This document shows, in pieces, positions 36,561-45,380 of a stretch of 64,000 nt of DNA. The notes under the pieces were generated by a model. The model saw only the letters and a program-made list of their open reading frames with translations. It did no database searches and was not told where the DNA came from. Every line of letters begins with the position of its first letter. Position 1 is the stretch's first letter. The position numbers and the translations under genes are program-made. The DNA is from Catenulispora sp. EB89 (GTDB taxonomy: Bacteria > Actinomycetota > Actinomycetes > Streptomycetales > Catenulisporaceae), in the NCBI RefSeq assembly GCF_041261445.1, contig NZ_JBGCCU010000007.1, positions 124,001 to 188,000 of the forward strand. The letters run 5' to 3'.

Positions 36561-39119
36561 TTAGACGTACCCCCGCCGCTGCACGATCTGCAAAGCGACC
36601 GCCCCCACCGGAATGTTCAGCCAGAAGCTGATCAGCCGGTACACCAGCACCGCCGACGTCACCGGTCCGGCGGCCGCGCCGAGCGCCGTCATGCCCGTGA
36701 TCAGCGCGGCCTCCAGGGCGCCGAGGCCGCCGGGGGTGGGGGTGGCGCTGGCGACTATGCGGGAGGCCATGTAGACGGCGCCGACTTGGCCGAGGGGGAT
36801 GTGGACGCCGAAGGCGTGCAGGCAGATCGCCAGGGCGCTGATCTGGATCAGGGGCAGGCCCAGGGCGCCGCCGGCGATCTCGGTGAGGCGGGTGGGGCTG
36901 GTCGCGACCGCGGCCACGGTTTGGCCGGCCGCTTTCAGGAAGTGCCAGACCTTGTCGTGGACGAAGCGGCGGCCGGGGCCGGTCAGGGCGAGCAGGCCGG
37001 CGGCGACCAGGAGCGCGCAGATCGCGGGCAGCAGCCAGTGGCCGGAGGGCGTGCCGAGGTGGACGCCGGAGTGGCGTTGGCCGGTCCAGGCGAAGAAGGT
37101 CACTGACACGATGCCGCTGGCCAGCGCGCCGGCCACGCTCTGCAGGCCGACGGCCGCGGTGGCCGAGCCGGTCTCGACGCCCGCTTTCTGCAGGAACCTG
37201 AGGTTCAGCGCCATGCCGCCGACGTTGTTCGGGGTGATGCGGTTCAGGAACGAGGACGCGAACTGCACCAGCACGTTCGGCGGGAACGGCAGCCGCTCCG
37301 GGATCGTGCCGGCCTGCAGGAACGCCGAGAAGACCTGCGACAGCAGCACGATCGGCACCGCCGCGAGCACCCACCACCAGTCCGCCGTCTTCAGCGCCGC
37401 GGTCGCGGTCCCGGCGTTGGCCAGCTGCGGCAGGATCAGGTGGATCACCAGCAGCGCCCCGACCAGGGCCAGCGCCTTCTTCCAGGTCAGCCGCGCGAGG
37501 TGCGCCTTCTTCGGCTCCTCGACATGGCACGCCTCGCGCACCGCCGCGGACAGGTCACGCAGCAGGCTCGGCCCGCCGCCGGCGCGCAGCGTCCGGTGCT
37601 TCGCCGCCGCGCGTGCCGCCTGGGCCGCGGCGCGGTCGTGTTCGGCGACGGCGTGCCGGGCCGGGCTCCCTATCAACGCCAGCGTCTGCAGGTAAGGCAG
37701 CACCGTCGCCAGACGGTCCGGGCCCAGGCCGGCCAGGGCGCAGGCGACCGCGCGTTCGGGCCCGATCCGGGCGCCGGACGTCGCCAGCAGGACGGCCAGA
37801 TCGGTGCCGAGCTGCGTGGGGGAGGCGTCCAGGCGGGCGCGGGCGAAGGCCTCCAGCCGGGTGCTGCCGTCGGGGGCGACGAGGATGTGGTCGGGTGTCA
37901 GGGCTCTGTGGGCGATGCGGTGCTGTTGGAGGTGCGCGACCGAGCGCCAGGCGTCGGTGAGGGCCGCGTCCTCGGAGTCGGGCGAACCGGCCGCATCCTC
38001 GGGGCCGGCCGAGGAACCGCCGGAGGAACCGCCGAACGAGCCGGACCAGGCCCCGCCCGCCGCGCCCCCGAAAAGCACCCGCTCCCGCGAATCATCATCC
38101 GTGACCAGCATCGCCCCGCCCCCGGCCACCGGGAACGCCGTCACCGGCTCCACCACCCGCGCCCCGGTGTGCCCGGCCGCGACCAGCATCACCAGCTCAT
38201 GCTCGGCAGCCGCCAACGGCTCGATCGCCAGATCCCCGGGCTCGGTCAGCAACAGGCGCCGCCACAGCCGGTGGAACAAGTCCCGGTTGTGGTCCTCCCG
38301 GCCCAGGACCCGCACCGAGTTGCGTCCCTCAGTGGTCTCGGCGAGGTAGCGGATCCCCTCGCTGTCCCGCTGATCGGAGGCGGGCACTTCGTGCAGCACC
38401 GTGATCGGCAGCCCGCAGGCCACCAGCGCGTTCGCCACAGCCCGAGGCCCCGGCCGATCCGGCGGCGCCCCGCCGAACAGCAGCACGATCGAGGCCGCGA
38501 CGCCCCCGATCGCCAACGCCGCCACCCCGTCCATCGGCAGCACCGCGGCCGCCGCCGCACTGAGCACCACGCTCCCCGCGACCGACTGCCACACCGCATG
38601 CCGCCACCGCCGCGACAGCCACGGCCCGGCCGTCACGGCGGCAGAAGCGCAGCTCGCCAGGTACACCGCCGACGGCCACCCCACCGGAAGCAGGGCCCGG
38701 TGATCGGTGAGCACCGCGGGCCACTCCGCCGGCCGGCTGTGGGTCAGGACCGTGTGCACCAGCGCCCCGGCCAGCAGCGCGCCGAGCGCCGCGGCCGGCA
38801 GCACCCGCAGCAGCGCATCGCCGCGCCGCCGCCGGACCACCACCACGACGGCCGCCACCGGCCCGAGCACCGCGGCGATCTGCACCACCGCGACCAGCAC
38901 GTCCCGCACCCCGACCGGCAGCGCCGCGACCGCCGTGATCAGCCCGTGCTGCACCTGCCGCGCGAACGACCGCGTCGCCACTGCGAGCAGCACCGTGGCC
39001 ACGAGCACCGCACCGGACACGATCAGCCGCACCGCATCGGCGGCCCTCCGCACATCCCGCTCCGGCGGAACGTCGAGTACCGGCGCCTGGGGCGCTTGCG
39101 GCAGGGGCGGAGCCGTCAT
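36561..39119 (-). CDS. Flippase-like (LPG synthase TM) protein fused to a pseudokinase domain
   Basis: An 852-residue membrane protein. The N-terminal membrane block (about 30-215) has six or so segments. A cytoplasmic domain (about 220-530) resembles aminoglycoside/protein-kinase folds but carries HRALTPDHILV where the catalytic HRD-type loop would be, and EAFARAR where DFG would be. The C-terminal LPG-synthase-TM/AglD-type domain (about 545-850) has NRITPNNVGGMALNLRFLQKAG and TPTPGGLGALEAAL. Family members move or modify lipid-linked molecules. The kinase-like part probably only binds a ligand. It is convergent with the GRP gene, 8 bases away. Confidence 0.85.
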   Translation of the reverse strand: MTAPPLPQAPQAPVLDVPPERDVRRAADAVRLIVSGAVLVATVLLAVATRSFARQVQHGLITAVAALPVGVRDVLVAVVQIAAVLGPVAAVVVVVRRRRGDALLRVLPAAALGALLAGALVHTVLTHSRPAEWPAVLTDHRALLPVGWPSAVYLASCASAAVTAGPWLSRRWRHAVWQSVAGSVVLSAAAAAVLPMDGVAALAIGGVAASIVLLFGGAPPDRPGPRAVANALVACGLPITVLHEVPASDQRDSEGIRYLAETTEGRNSVRVLGREDHNRDLFHRLWRRLLLTEPGDLAIEPLAAAEHELVMLVAAGHTGARVVEPVTAFPVAGGGAMLVTDDDSRERVLFGGAAGGAWSGSFGGSSGGSSAGPEDAAGSPDSEDAALTDAWRSVAHLQQHRIAHRALTPDHILVAPDGSTRLEAFARARLDASPTQLGTDLAVLLATSGARIGPERAVACALAGLGPDRLATVLPYLQTLALIGSPARHAVAEHDRAAAQAARAAAKHRTLRAGGGPSLLRDLSAAVREACHVEEPKKAHLARLTWKKALALVGALLVIHLILPQLANAGTATAALKTADWWWVLAAVPIVLLSQVFSAFLQAGTIPERLPFPPNVLVQFASSFLNRITPNNVGGMALNLRFLQKAGVETGSATAAVGLQSVAGALASGIVSVTFFAWTGQRHSGVHLGTPSGHWLLPAICALLVAAGLLALTGPGRRFVHDKVWHFLKAAGQTVAAVATSPTRLTEIAGGALGLPLIQISALAICLHAFGVHIPLGQVGAVYMASRIVASATPTPGGLGALEAALITGMTALGAAAGPVTSAVLVYRLISFWLNIPVGAVALQIVQRRGYV

Positions 39120-39197
39120 GGGGCTGAATTCTGCCAGGCCGGATCACGACTACGGCAGCCATCCGGTTTCCGGCGACGGCCGCCGCATCGCGCGCCC

Positions 39198-39941
39198 TCA
39201 CCCCTGAGCCGTCGGCCGGACGACGATCTCGTTCACATCCACATCAGCAGGCTGCGAAACGGCGTACCGGATCGCCTCGGCGATCGCGGTGGCCGGGATG
39301 GCGATCGCCATCATCTCGTCCACCGCGCCCTTGATCCCGTCGTCGCTGATGGACGCGGCCAGCTCGCTGCGCGTCAGCCCCGGGTGGACCACCGTGACCC
39401 GGACGTCGCGGCTCTCCTGGCGCAGCCCCTCCGACAGGGCGCGGACCGCGAACTTGGTGGCGCTGTAGACCGCGGAGGTCGGGTCGACCCGCAGGCCGGA
39501 GACCGAGCCGATGTTCACGACGTGTCCCGAGCCCTGCTCCTGCATGATCGGCAGGACGGCCGCGATACCGTGCAGCACCCCGCGCAGGTTCACGTCGATC
39601 ATCTGGTTCCACTCGTCGACCCGGAGCGCGGCCAGCGGCGACAACGGCATGACGCCCGCGTTGTTGACCAGGACGTCGACGCGCCCGAACCGCTCGCGCG
39701 CGGCCGCGACGAACCCCTGCACGCTGCCGAGGTCGGTCACGTCCAGCTCGTGCGCGAGGGCGCTGCCGCCGTCCGCCTCGATCTCCTCGGCGAGGACGGC
39801 GAGCCGGTCCGTGCGGCGCGCTCCGAGCGCCACGCGGTGGCCCGCGGCGGCGAGCCGTCGGGCGGTGGCCTCGCCGATTCCGCTGCTGGCCCCGGTGATC
39901 AGGACCGCTTTTGAGATGGTTTCGGTGGACGGCTGGGACAT
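39198..39941 (-). CDS. Classical SDR oxidoreductase
   Basis: A 247-residue SDR with all signatures: TGASSGIG (about 16-23), NNAG, the catalytic Ser in GSVSG and YSATK. Arg residues after the second strand (GARRTDR) suggest NADP(H). It is the divergent partner of an XRE/MmyB-type regulator, a pairing very common in actinomycetes, with the SDR as the controlled gene. The substrate is unknown. Confidence 0.9.
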   Translation of the reverse strand: MSQPSTETISKAVLITGASSGIGEATARRLAAAGHRVALGARRTDRLAVLAEEIEADGGSALAHELDVTDLGSVQGFVAAARERFGRVDVLVNNAGVMPLSPLAALRVDEWNQMIDVNLRGVLHGIAAVLPIMQEQGSGHVVNIGSVSGLRVDPTSAVYSATKFAVRALSEGLRQESRDVRVTVVHPGLTRSELAASISDDGIKGAVDEMMAIAIPATAIAEAIRYAVSQPADVDVNEIVVRPTAQG

Positions 39942-40032
39942 GGTCTGCCTTTCGGGGCGTCGGTGGTCGCGTCGTGCGCTGACCGCTACCGAAAGGATGA
40001 GTCTGCTCCGGCGAAAGCGGCAGGACAGGCCT

Positions 40033-40055
40033 TCCTAGGTGCCCGACTCCTAGGA
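40033..40055. promoter_or_regulatory. Operator-like repeat between SDR and XRE genes
   Basis: TCCTAGG-(9)-CCTAGGA: two perfect 7-base arms, each containing the palindrome CCTAGG, 22 bases before the regulator ATG. Likely the site through which the XRE protein controls itself and the SDR. Confidence 0.6.
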
Positions 40056-40077
40056 TCACCGGCGTACGATCAACAGC

Positions 40078-40986
40078 ATGAGCGGCAACGAGCTGGGGGA
40101 ATTCCTGCTGGCGCGCCGGTCGCGCGTCCTCCCGGCCGACGTCGGCTTTCCCACCTCGCAGGGGCGCCGCGTGCGCGGGTTGCGGCGCGAGGAAGTCGCC
40201 GTCCTGGCCGGCGTCAGCGCCGACTACTACGCCCGGCTGGAGCAGGGACGCGAGCGTCATCCTTCCGGCCAGGTCGTCGACGCGATCGCGCGGGCGCTGT
40301 GCCTGGATTCCGACGCCTGCTGGCACGTCTACCGCTTGGCCGGCCTGGTCCCGAGGACCGAAACCTTGATCGCGACCGCGACCGCGACCGCGACGTCTGA
40401 GCCCGAGCCCACGACCGAGTCCGAACCGAAGCCAGAGTTGCTCCGCCTGATGCACGCCTTCCCCGGCGCCGTCGCCTACCTCGTGAACCGCCGCCTCGAA
40501 GTCCTCGCCACGAACCCCCTCGCCGACGCCCTGCTCTCGCCGCTCACCGACCCGCGCGGCATCGTGCATGCGCTGTTCTGCGACCCCGCCGCACGCGACC
40601 TCTTCGTCGACTGGTCTTCCGTAGCCCAGGACACCGTCGCGGCCCTCCGTGCCGCCTACGGCCACGACCTCCACGACCCCCGCATGCCAGCCCTGATCAA
40701 CGGACTCGTGACCGAGAGCGCGGAGTTCGCGGAGCTGTGGAGCCGCCAGGACGTCGGCCGTCTGGCCGGCAGAACCAAGACCTTCGACCACCCGGATGCG
40801 GGCAGACTGACCCTCACCTATCAGACCTTTGAGCTCCAGGACGCCCCCGGGCAGTACCTGCTGGTCGGCAGCGCCGAGCCCGGCAGCCCGGACGCCGAAC
40901 GGCTGGCACTGCTCGGGGCCCTCGCGTCAGACCTGACTGGCGCCGCCGACAGCTATTCGTCCAGCTCGTCCAACTCGTTCTACTGA
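40078..40986 (+). CDS. XRE-family regulator with MmyB-like ligand-binding domain
   Basis: A 302-residue protein. The N-terminal helix-turn-helix (about 8-85) is of the kind [30 protein letters not shown] Thr/Ala/Glu-rich hinge ([22 protein letters not shown]) leads to the MmyB-like domain (about 118-285), a PAS-like fold ([22 protein letters not shown]). The C-terminus is a Ser-rich tail. It is divergent from the SDR gene and its stop overlaps the convergent TetR gene by 7 bases. Confidence 0.9.
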   Translation: MSGNELGEFLLARRSRVLPADVGFPTSQGRRVRGLRREEVAVLAGVSADYYARLEQGRERHPSGQVVDAIARALCLDSDACWHVYRLAGLVPRTETLIATATATATSEPEPTTESEPKPELLRLMHAFPGAVAYLVNRRLEVLATNPLADALLSPLTDPRGIVHALFCDPAARDLFVDWSSVAQDTVAALRAAYGHDLHDPRMPALINGLVTESAEFAELWSRQDVGRLAGRTKTFDHPDAGRLTLTYQTFELQDAPGQYLLVGSAEPGSPDAERLALLGALASDLTGAADSYSSSSSNSFY

Positions 40987-41639
40987 CCGACCGGCGGAAC
41001 GCCAACCAGCTTCACCAGGAACCGGTCCAGCTGCTCCTCAAACGGAGGCCACGGCAGCTCCGGCTGGTTGACGCGCAGCGAGACCGCACCGTGCACGGCC
41101 GTGCGCAGGTCAAAAGAGACGGTCTCCGCATCGGCCTGCGGGACCAGGCCGGCGTCCATGCAGCGACGGATCGCCGCCGTCGTGCGCAGCGCCATCTCTT
41201 CCTTGAACGACATGTCCGTACGCCGGTTGAGCGAGCTCTCGTGCAGCACCTTGTACAGGCCCTGATGCTCACGCGACCAAGTGCCGAGCAACATCGCCCG
41301 CGCGCGCAGCCCGGCCACCGCGTCGGCGGCGCCCGACTCCGCCTCGCTCGCCGCGCGCTGCAGGTCCGCGTGGCAGTGCTCGAGCGCGGCCAGCACCAGC
41401 GCGTCGCGGTCGGCGAAGTGGATGTAGACCGAGGTCGCGGCGATGCCGACCTCGCGGGCGACCGCGCGCATGGACAGCGCCTCGTCGTCGGTGAGCTCGT
41501 CCAGCAAACGCAGCGCCGCGTCGATGATCTCGGCGCGCAGCCGCTCGCCCTGGCCGCGCCGGTTGCGGCCGCGCGGCGCGGCGGGGGCAGCGGGATCGGC
41601 GTCGTCGTCGGCCGTTTCCGCCGGAGTGGTCGCATCCAT
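40980..41639 (-). CDS. TetR-family transcriptional regulator
   Basis: A 219-residue regulator. An Ala/Asp/Pro-rich N-terminal tail is followed by the TetR helix-turn-helix (about 30-80; [26 protein letters not shown]) and a TetR C-terminal domain of the WHG type ([30 protein letters not shown]). It is divergent from the CMD-domain gene. The gap between them contains three overlapping GTAGnnCTAC-type sites, the likely operators. Confidence 0.92.
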   Translation of the reverse strand: MDATTPAETADDDADPAAPAAPRGRNRRGQGERLRAEIIDAALRLLDELTDDEALSMRAVAREVGIAATSVYIHFADRDALVLAALEHCHADLQRAASEAESGAADAVAGLRARAMLLGTWSREHQGLYKVLHESSLNRRTDMSFKEEMALRTTAAIRRCMDAGLVPQADAETVSFDLRTAVHGAVSLRVNQPELPWPPFEEQLDRFLVKLVGVPPVGQ

Positions 41640-41664
41640 GGATTCCCATTGTAGGCGACGCCCT

Positions 41665-41697
41665 GTAGGGCTACTCTCGTAGAGCTACAGCTGTAGC
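41665..41697. promoter_or_regulatory. Operator array in the TetR/CMD intergenic region
   Basis: GTAGGGCTAC (41665-41674), GTAGAGCTAC (41679-41688) and the perfect palindrome GCTACAGCTGTAGC (41684-41697) share the half-sites GTAG/CTAC. The first two are spaced 14 bases apart. They lie between the two divergent starts. Confidence 0.65.
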
Positions 41698-41726
41698 CTT
41701 ACGGATATTCACCTACGGGAGTCACC

Positions 41727-42416
41727 ATGCCCCTGCCCACCCAGAGCACGCTGGAAGAACTCGACCCGGTGTTCGCCGAAATGGCCGCCGCGAGCTTCCG
41801 GCCCACCACGTCGGGAGCGCAGCTGCCGCCGCGCGAACGCACCATCGTCAGCCTAGTCGCCGACGTCTGCGAGCAGATCCTCGGGACGCCGTTCGAACTG
41901 CACGTGCACGCCGCCCTGAACGCCGGCCTCGACGCCGACGACCTCCGCGAACTGCTGCGCTTCGTCTCCTACGACAGCGGCTACCCGGCGGCGCTCGCCG
42001 CCCTGGAGCGCCTGGCCGAGGTCGAGCGCGAGCACGGCCTGCCCGGCCCGACCGGCCGGCGCCACCAGGTGAACGCCGACGGCACCGGCAGCCCCATGCC
42101 CGCGACGCTGCGCGCCGAGATGACCGCCATCGACCCGGGCTTCGCCGAATACATGGACCTGCAGTCCCGGATGCGCGCCGACATGTCCCGGATCAGCATC
42201 CGCGAGCGGGCACTTGCCTGCGTGACGGTCGACGTCATCTACCAGACCCTTGAGGAGAGCTTCCGTATCCACGTCGGCCGCGCGCTCAGCGCGGGGGTGA
42301 CACCCGACGAGGTCCGGGCCGCCGTCCGCGCCACCGCGACGTCCGGCATGACCCGGGCGTGGCGGGCCTCGGTCGTGCTCGACGGACTGCTGATCGACCT
42401 GGAGGTAGCGGCATAG
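41727..42416 (+). CDS. Tandem carboxymuconolactone decarboxylase-like (CMD) protein
   Basis: A 229-residue protein made of two CMD/AhpD-like helical domains (about 30-100 and 150-225; RERTIVSLVADVCEQILGTPFELHVHAALNAG and the matching ISIRERALACVTVDVIYQTLEESFRIHVGRAL). The CxxC redox pair of AhpD is absent in both halves, so a peroxidase-reductase role is unlikely. A lactone decarboxylase or binding role is possible. It is divergent from, and probably controlled by, the TetR protein. Confidence 0.82.
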   Translation: MPLPTQSTLEELDPVFAEMAAASFRPTTSGAQLPPRERTIVSLVADVCEQILGTPFELHVHAALNAGLDADDLRELLRFVSYDSGYPAALAALERLAEVEREHGLPGPTGRRHQVNADGTGSPMPATLRAEMTAIDPGFAEYMDLQSRMRADMSRISIRERALACVTVDVIYQTLEESFRIHVGRALSAGVTPDEVRAAVRATATSGMTRAWRASVVLDGLLIDLEVAA

Positions 42417-42438
42417 AGGTGTAGAGGTGTAGCAGGGT

Positions 42439-44153
42439 TCAGTCGGAGGTGATCCCGATCAGATCCCGCAACGCCTCCGAAGCCGTCACCGCGTCGAGCG
42501 GCCCGAAGGACAGCGCCTCATCCGGATCCTCGTAGCCGTAGGCGGATTCGCACAGACGGACGCGGACGATCCTCTGGTCGCCGGACTCGCCGATGTCCGA
42601 GATCACCAGCTCCGGCGCCAGATCGGCGACGACGGTGTGGCCGTCCGGGAGTTCGCGGAGCAGGTGGTGGATGAGGCCGCCGAAGCCGGCCGGCGCGCGG
42701 TGCCAGCCGTGGTGTTCGAGACTCAGGGCCCTGTAAGGCGGTATCGCGGCGGTGGCGAACCGGGTCGCGACACGTTCGTCGCATTCGGCGGGAGTGAAGG
42801 CGTGGGTCTGCCGGGCCAGTTGCTCGAAGCGCCTGATCTGGTCGGCGGCCAGCGTGCGCAGGTCCTTGCGCATGCCGGTGAAGCGTCGATACGCGGCCTC
42901 GGCCAGCTCCGGGTCGTCCTTGGGGCCCGGTTTCGGCAGCGTCCGCAGCTGCTTGCCGGTCTCGTCGCGCATGTACGGGGCCAGCTGTTCGTCGAAGCCG
43001 ACCACGAAGCGCCGCGGTCCGTAGTCCAGCGTCATCGAACCCTGATCATCCAGTCCCGAGTCCGGGACCAGGCGGTCGCCGAGCTGGTCGGTGGTCAGCT
43101 GGAGATCGTCGGCGATGGTCTGGACGCGCTGCTCCGCCAGAGCGCGCAGGCCCGGGTTGCGGATCTTGCGGGACGGCAGGTGCAGGTGGATCAGCGCGGT
43201 GTCACCGCCGATCTCCGTCAGCACGTCCAGGCCGGTCTCCACGCCGGGGTCGCCGCCGGTGGCCGGCCAGGCCGCGACCAGGGTCGCGAGGTCGCGGACC
43301 GCCAGGCCATCTCGTTCTCCGCGGACGTCACTAACTCCCGGAACACCACCTGCTTCGCAGGTTTCTGACCCATGACCCACGGCGGCTTGACGAGCAGCAC
43401 CGGCAGCGTGTCGGGTTCGGCGTCGGGGACGGCGGCGGTCAGCTCCAGCAGAGCTTTGATACGCGCGCGGGCGGCGTTTCCCAGCATCGGCATGGTCTCC
43501 TCGGCCAGCTCCCGCCGGGCGAGGACCTGGCGCCGCAGCGCGTACGCCACCGTCCACCGCATCGTCGCGTCTTTGGGAGCGGCCTCGGCCAGCATCCGCG
43601 TCCCGCGCCGGGGAAAGCGCTCGGCCGCCGCGATGAGCTGCGGCGTCGCGTCCGGTCCCACCGCCAGCAGCCGGGCGAACGCCGTGTCGCAGGGGATGCG
43701 CGCGAGCAGGCCGTGGATGTCCGCCGCGCTGGAGCCGTCGCCGGCGTCGAGCCAGTGTTCGAGCATCGGCACCGCGCGGGTACCCAACCCCGCCAGGACG
43801 TTCGCCATCGTCCGGTTGCCGACGACCTCCGAGCACCGCGCCGCCTGCGCGAAGGCCAGGCCCTGCTCGACGGTCGACAGCGCACCGGCCAGGAGCGCCG
43901 CGGCGCGTTCCCCGCGCGAGACGACTCCCCTGGGGCCCGGCAGGACGTCCTGGTCCACCCAGTCCTGCCGGTCCGGGAACAGGAACGATATCAGGGCATT
44001 GCGCTCCGTGCTGCCGTCGCGAAGCGGGGCCATCGCGGCCAGGACCGCGGCGTACTCGGAGTCGGACGCGTGGAGCTGCTTGTCAGGTGCCTGATTCCCA
44101 CCTGCTCCACGAACCCTCCACCGCTTGCCCGATTGCGCCGCGCCTGACTGCAC
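42439..44153 (-). pseudogene. DUF4132-domain protein, frameshifted and shortened
   Basis: Two overlapping minus-strand frames encode consecutive parts of one DUF4132 (MolR-like) protein. The upstream part runs from 44153 and is read in one frame to about 43300 (…VFRELVTSAENEMA). The family sequence then continues in the other frame (VRDLATLVAAWPATGG…) to the stop at 42439, with the hallmark GPRRFVVGFDEQLAPYMRD and YRALSLEHHGWHR. A one-base frame change near 43300-43330 is needed. The product would be about 570 residues, while intact relatives are roughly twice that. A middle stretch between FTPAEC and AAIPPYRALS also looks missing. A sequencing error could explain the shift but not the shortness. 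Confidence 0.7.
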
Positions 44154-44297
44154 CGCGCAGGACAGTAGCGAGGCGCAGTGACAGATGGCCGCAGCGTTCG
44201 GTGGAGTAACCCGCGCTCCTATTACTCAGCGAGACGAGATCGGAGCCGCGGTCGAACACACTCACGCGGCTCGACCCCTCCACGAAAGGGAACATCG

Positions 44298-45368
44298 ATG
44301 ACTCGCATACGCCTGGCCGCGGTGGCCGCCGCGGCGGCGCTCGCAGCCCCGGCGCTCGCGGCCCCCGCGTTCGCGGCTCCCGCGCACGCGGCGACGACGC
44401 CGCGGTACAAGCTGACGATCGTCGGCGGTGCCGGCACGGAATTGTTCGGGATCACCAAGAACGGAGACGTCTTCGGCATCGCCGACGAAACGGGAGCCAG
44501 GGTGCAGGAGGGCTTCCTGCTGGCGGCCGGTAGCACGAAGATGGTGTTCCTCGGGTCGCCGGGTGATCTCGCGAACGCCAACTCCGTCTCCAGCCCCGAG
44601 GCGATCAACAACAGCAAGGCCGTCGTCGGCACGGCCACGTCGTTCACCACCGGCAACCAGGCCGCGGTCGAGTGGGCCGGCAGCGCGACCCCGACCGATG
44701 TGGGGGCGAGGGTCGGGCTCCAGAACCTCGTCGCCTCGCCCGCGTTGACGTCGATCAACGACAACGGTCTGATCATCGGGTTCGGCTCCAACCGGGGCGA
44801 TGTCGGCTTCACGATCAGCGGGAACACCGTCACCAGGCTGCCGGCGCTGCCGGGCGGCGGCGTCGACGTCGAGCCGATCGCGGTCAACGACTCGGGCCTG
44901 ATCGTCGGCCAGGCCGACAGCAGCACCTCGGTCTTCCAGGCCGCCGCGTGGCAGAACGGCACCGTCAAGGCGCTCGGCATGCTGCCTGGCAGCTTCACCT
45001 CCGAGGCGCTGGCGGTCAACTCCGCCGGCCAGGCCGTCGGCGCCGATGTGGAGAACGCCGACACCGACGCGCACGCCGTCCTCTTCGCCAACGGCACCGT
45101 CACCGACCTCAACGCCCCCGGCACCGGCGCCGGGGACGCGGTGGCGCACGCGATCAACGACAGCGGCGTGATCGTCGGCGCCGGCGGCAACGGCCACGCG
45201 TTCGTCTACCAGAGCGGCCAGGCCGCCGACCTGAACGGCCTGATCGCGCCGGGATCCGGGGTCACGCTGCGCAACGCTGAGGGGATCAACAACAGCGGTG
45301 TGATCGTCGGGACGGCCTCGAACACTGCCGGCCAGACGGTCGGGTTCGAGCTCACGCCGATCGTGTAG
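44298..45368 (+). CDS. Secreted HAF-repeat protein
   Basis: A 356-residue protein. The signal peptide (MTRIRLAAVAAAAALAAPA, ending AHA near residue 33) is followed by repeats of about 45 residues of the HAF type, each with an (I/V)N(D/N)xGxIVG core: INDNGLIIGFG, VNDSGLIVGQAD, INDSGVIVGAGGNGHAFVY, INNSGVIVGT. These repeats form beta-propeller-like extracellular domains of unknown role. ATG 44298 has an AAAGGGA site. It is convergent with the DipZ-like gene, 12 bases away. Confidence 0.85.
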   Translation: MTRIRLAAVAAAAALAAPALAAPAFAAPAHAATTPRYKLTIVGGAGTELFGITKNGDVFGIADETGARVQEGFLLAAGSTKMVFLGSPGDLANANSVSSPEAINNSKAVVGTATSFTTGNQAAVEWAGSATPTDVGARVGLQNLVASPALTSINDNGLIIGFGSNRGDVGFTISGNTVTRLPALPGGGVDVEPIAVNDSGLIVGQADSSTSVFQAAAWQNGTVKALGMLPGSFTSEALAVNSAGQAVGADVENADTDAHAVLFANGTVTDLNAPGTGAGDAVAHAINDSGVIVGAGGNGHAFVYQSGQAADLNGLIAPGSGVTLRNAEGINNSGVIVGTASNTAGQTVGFELTPIV

Positions 45369-45380
45369 AGACTGCCTTCG

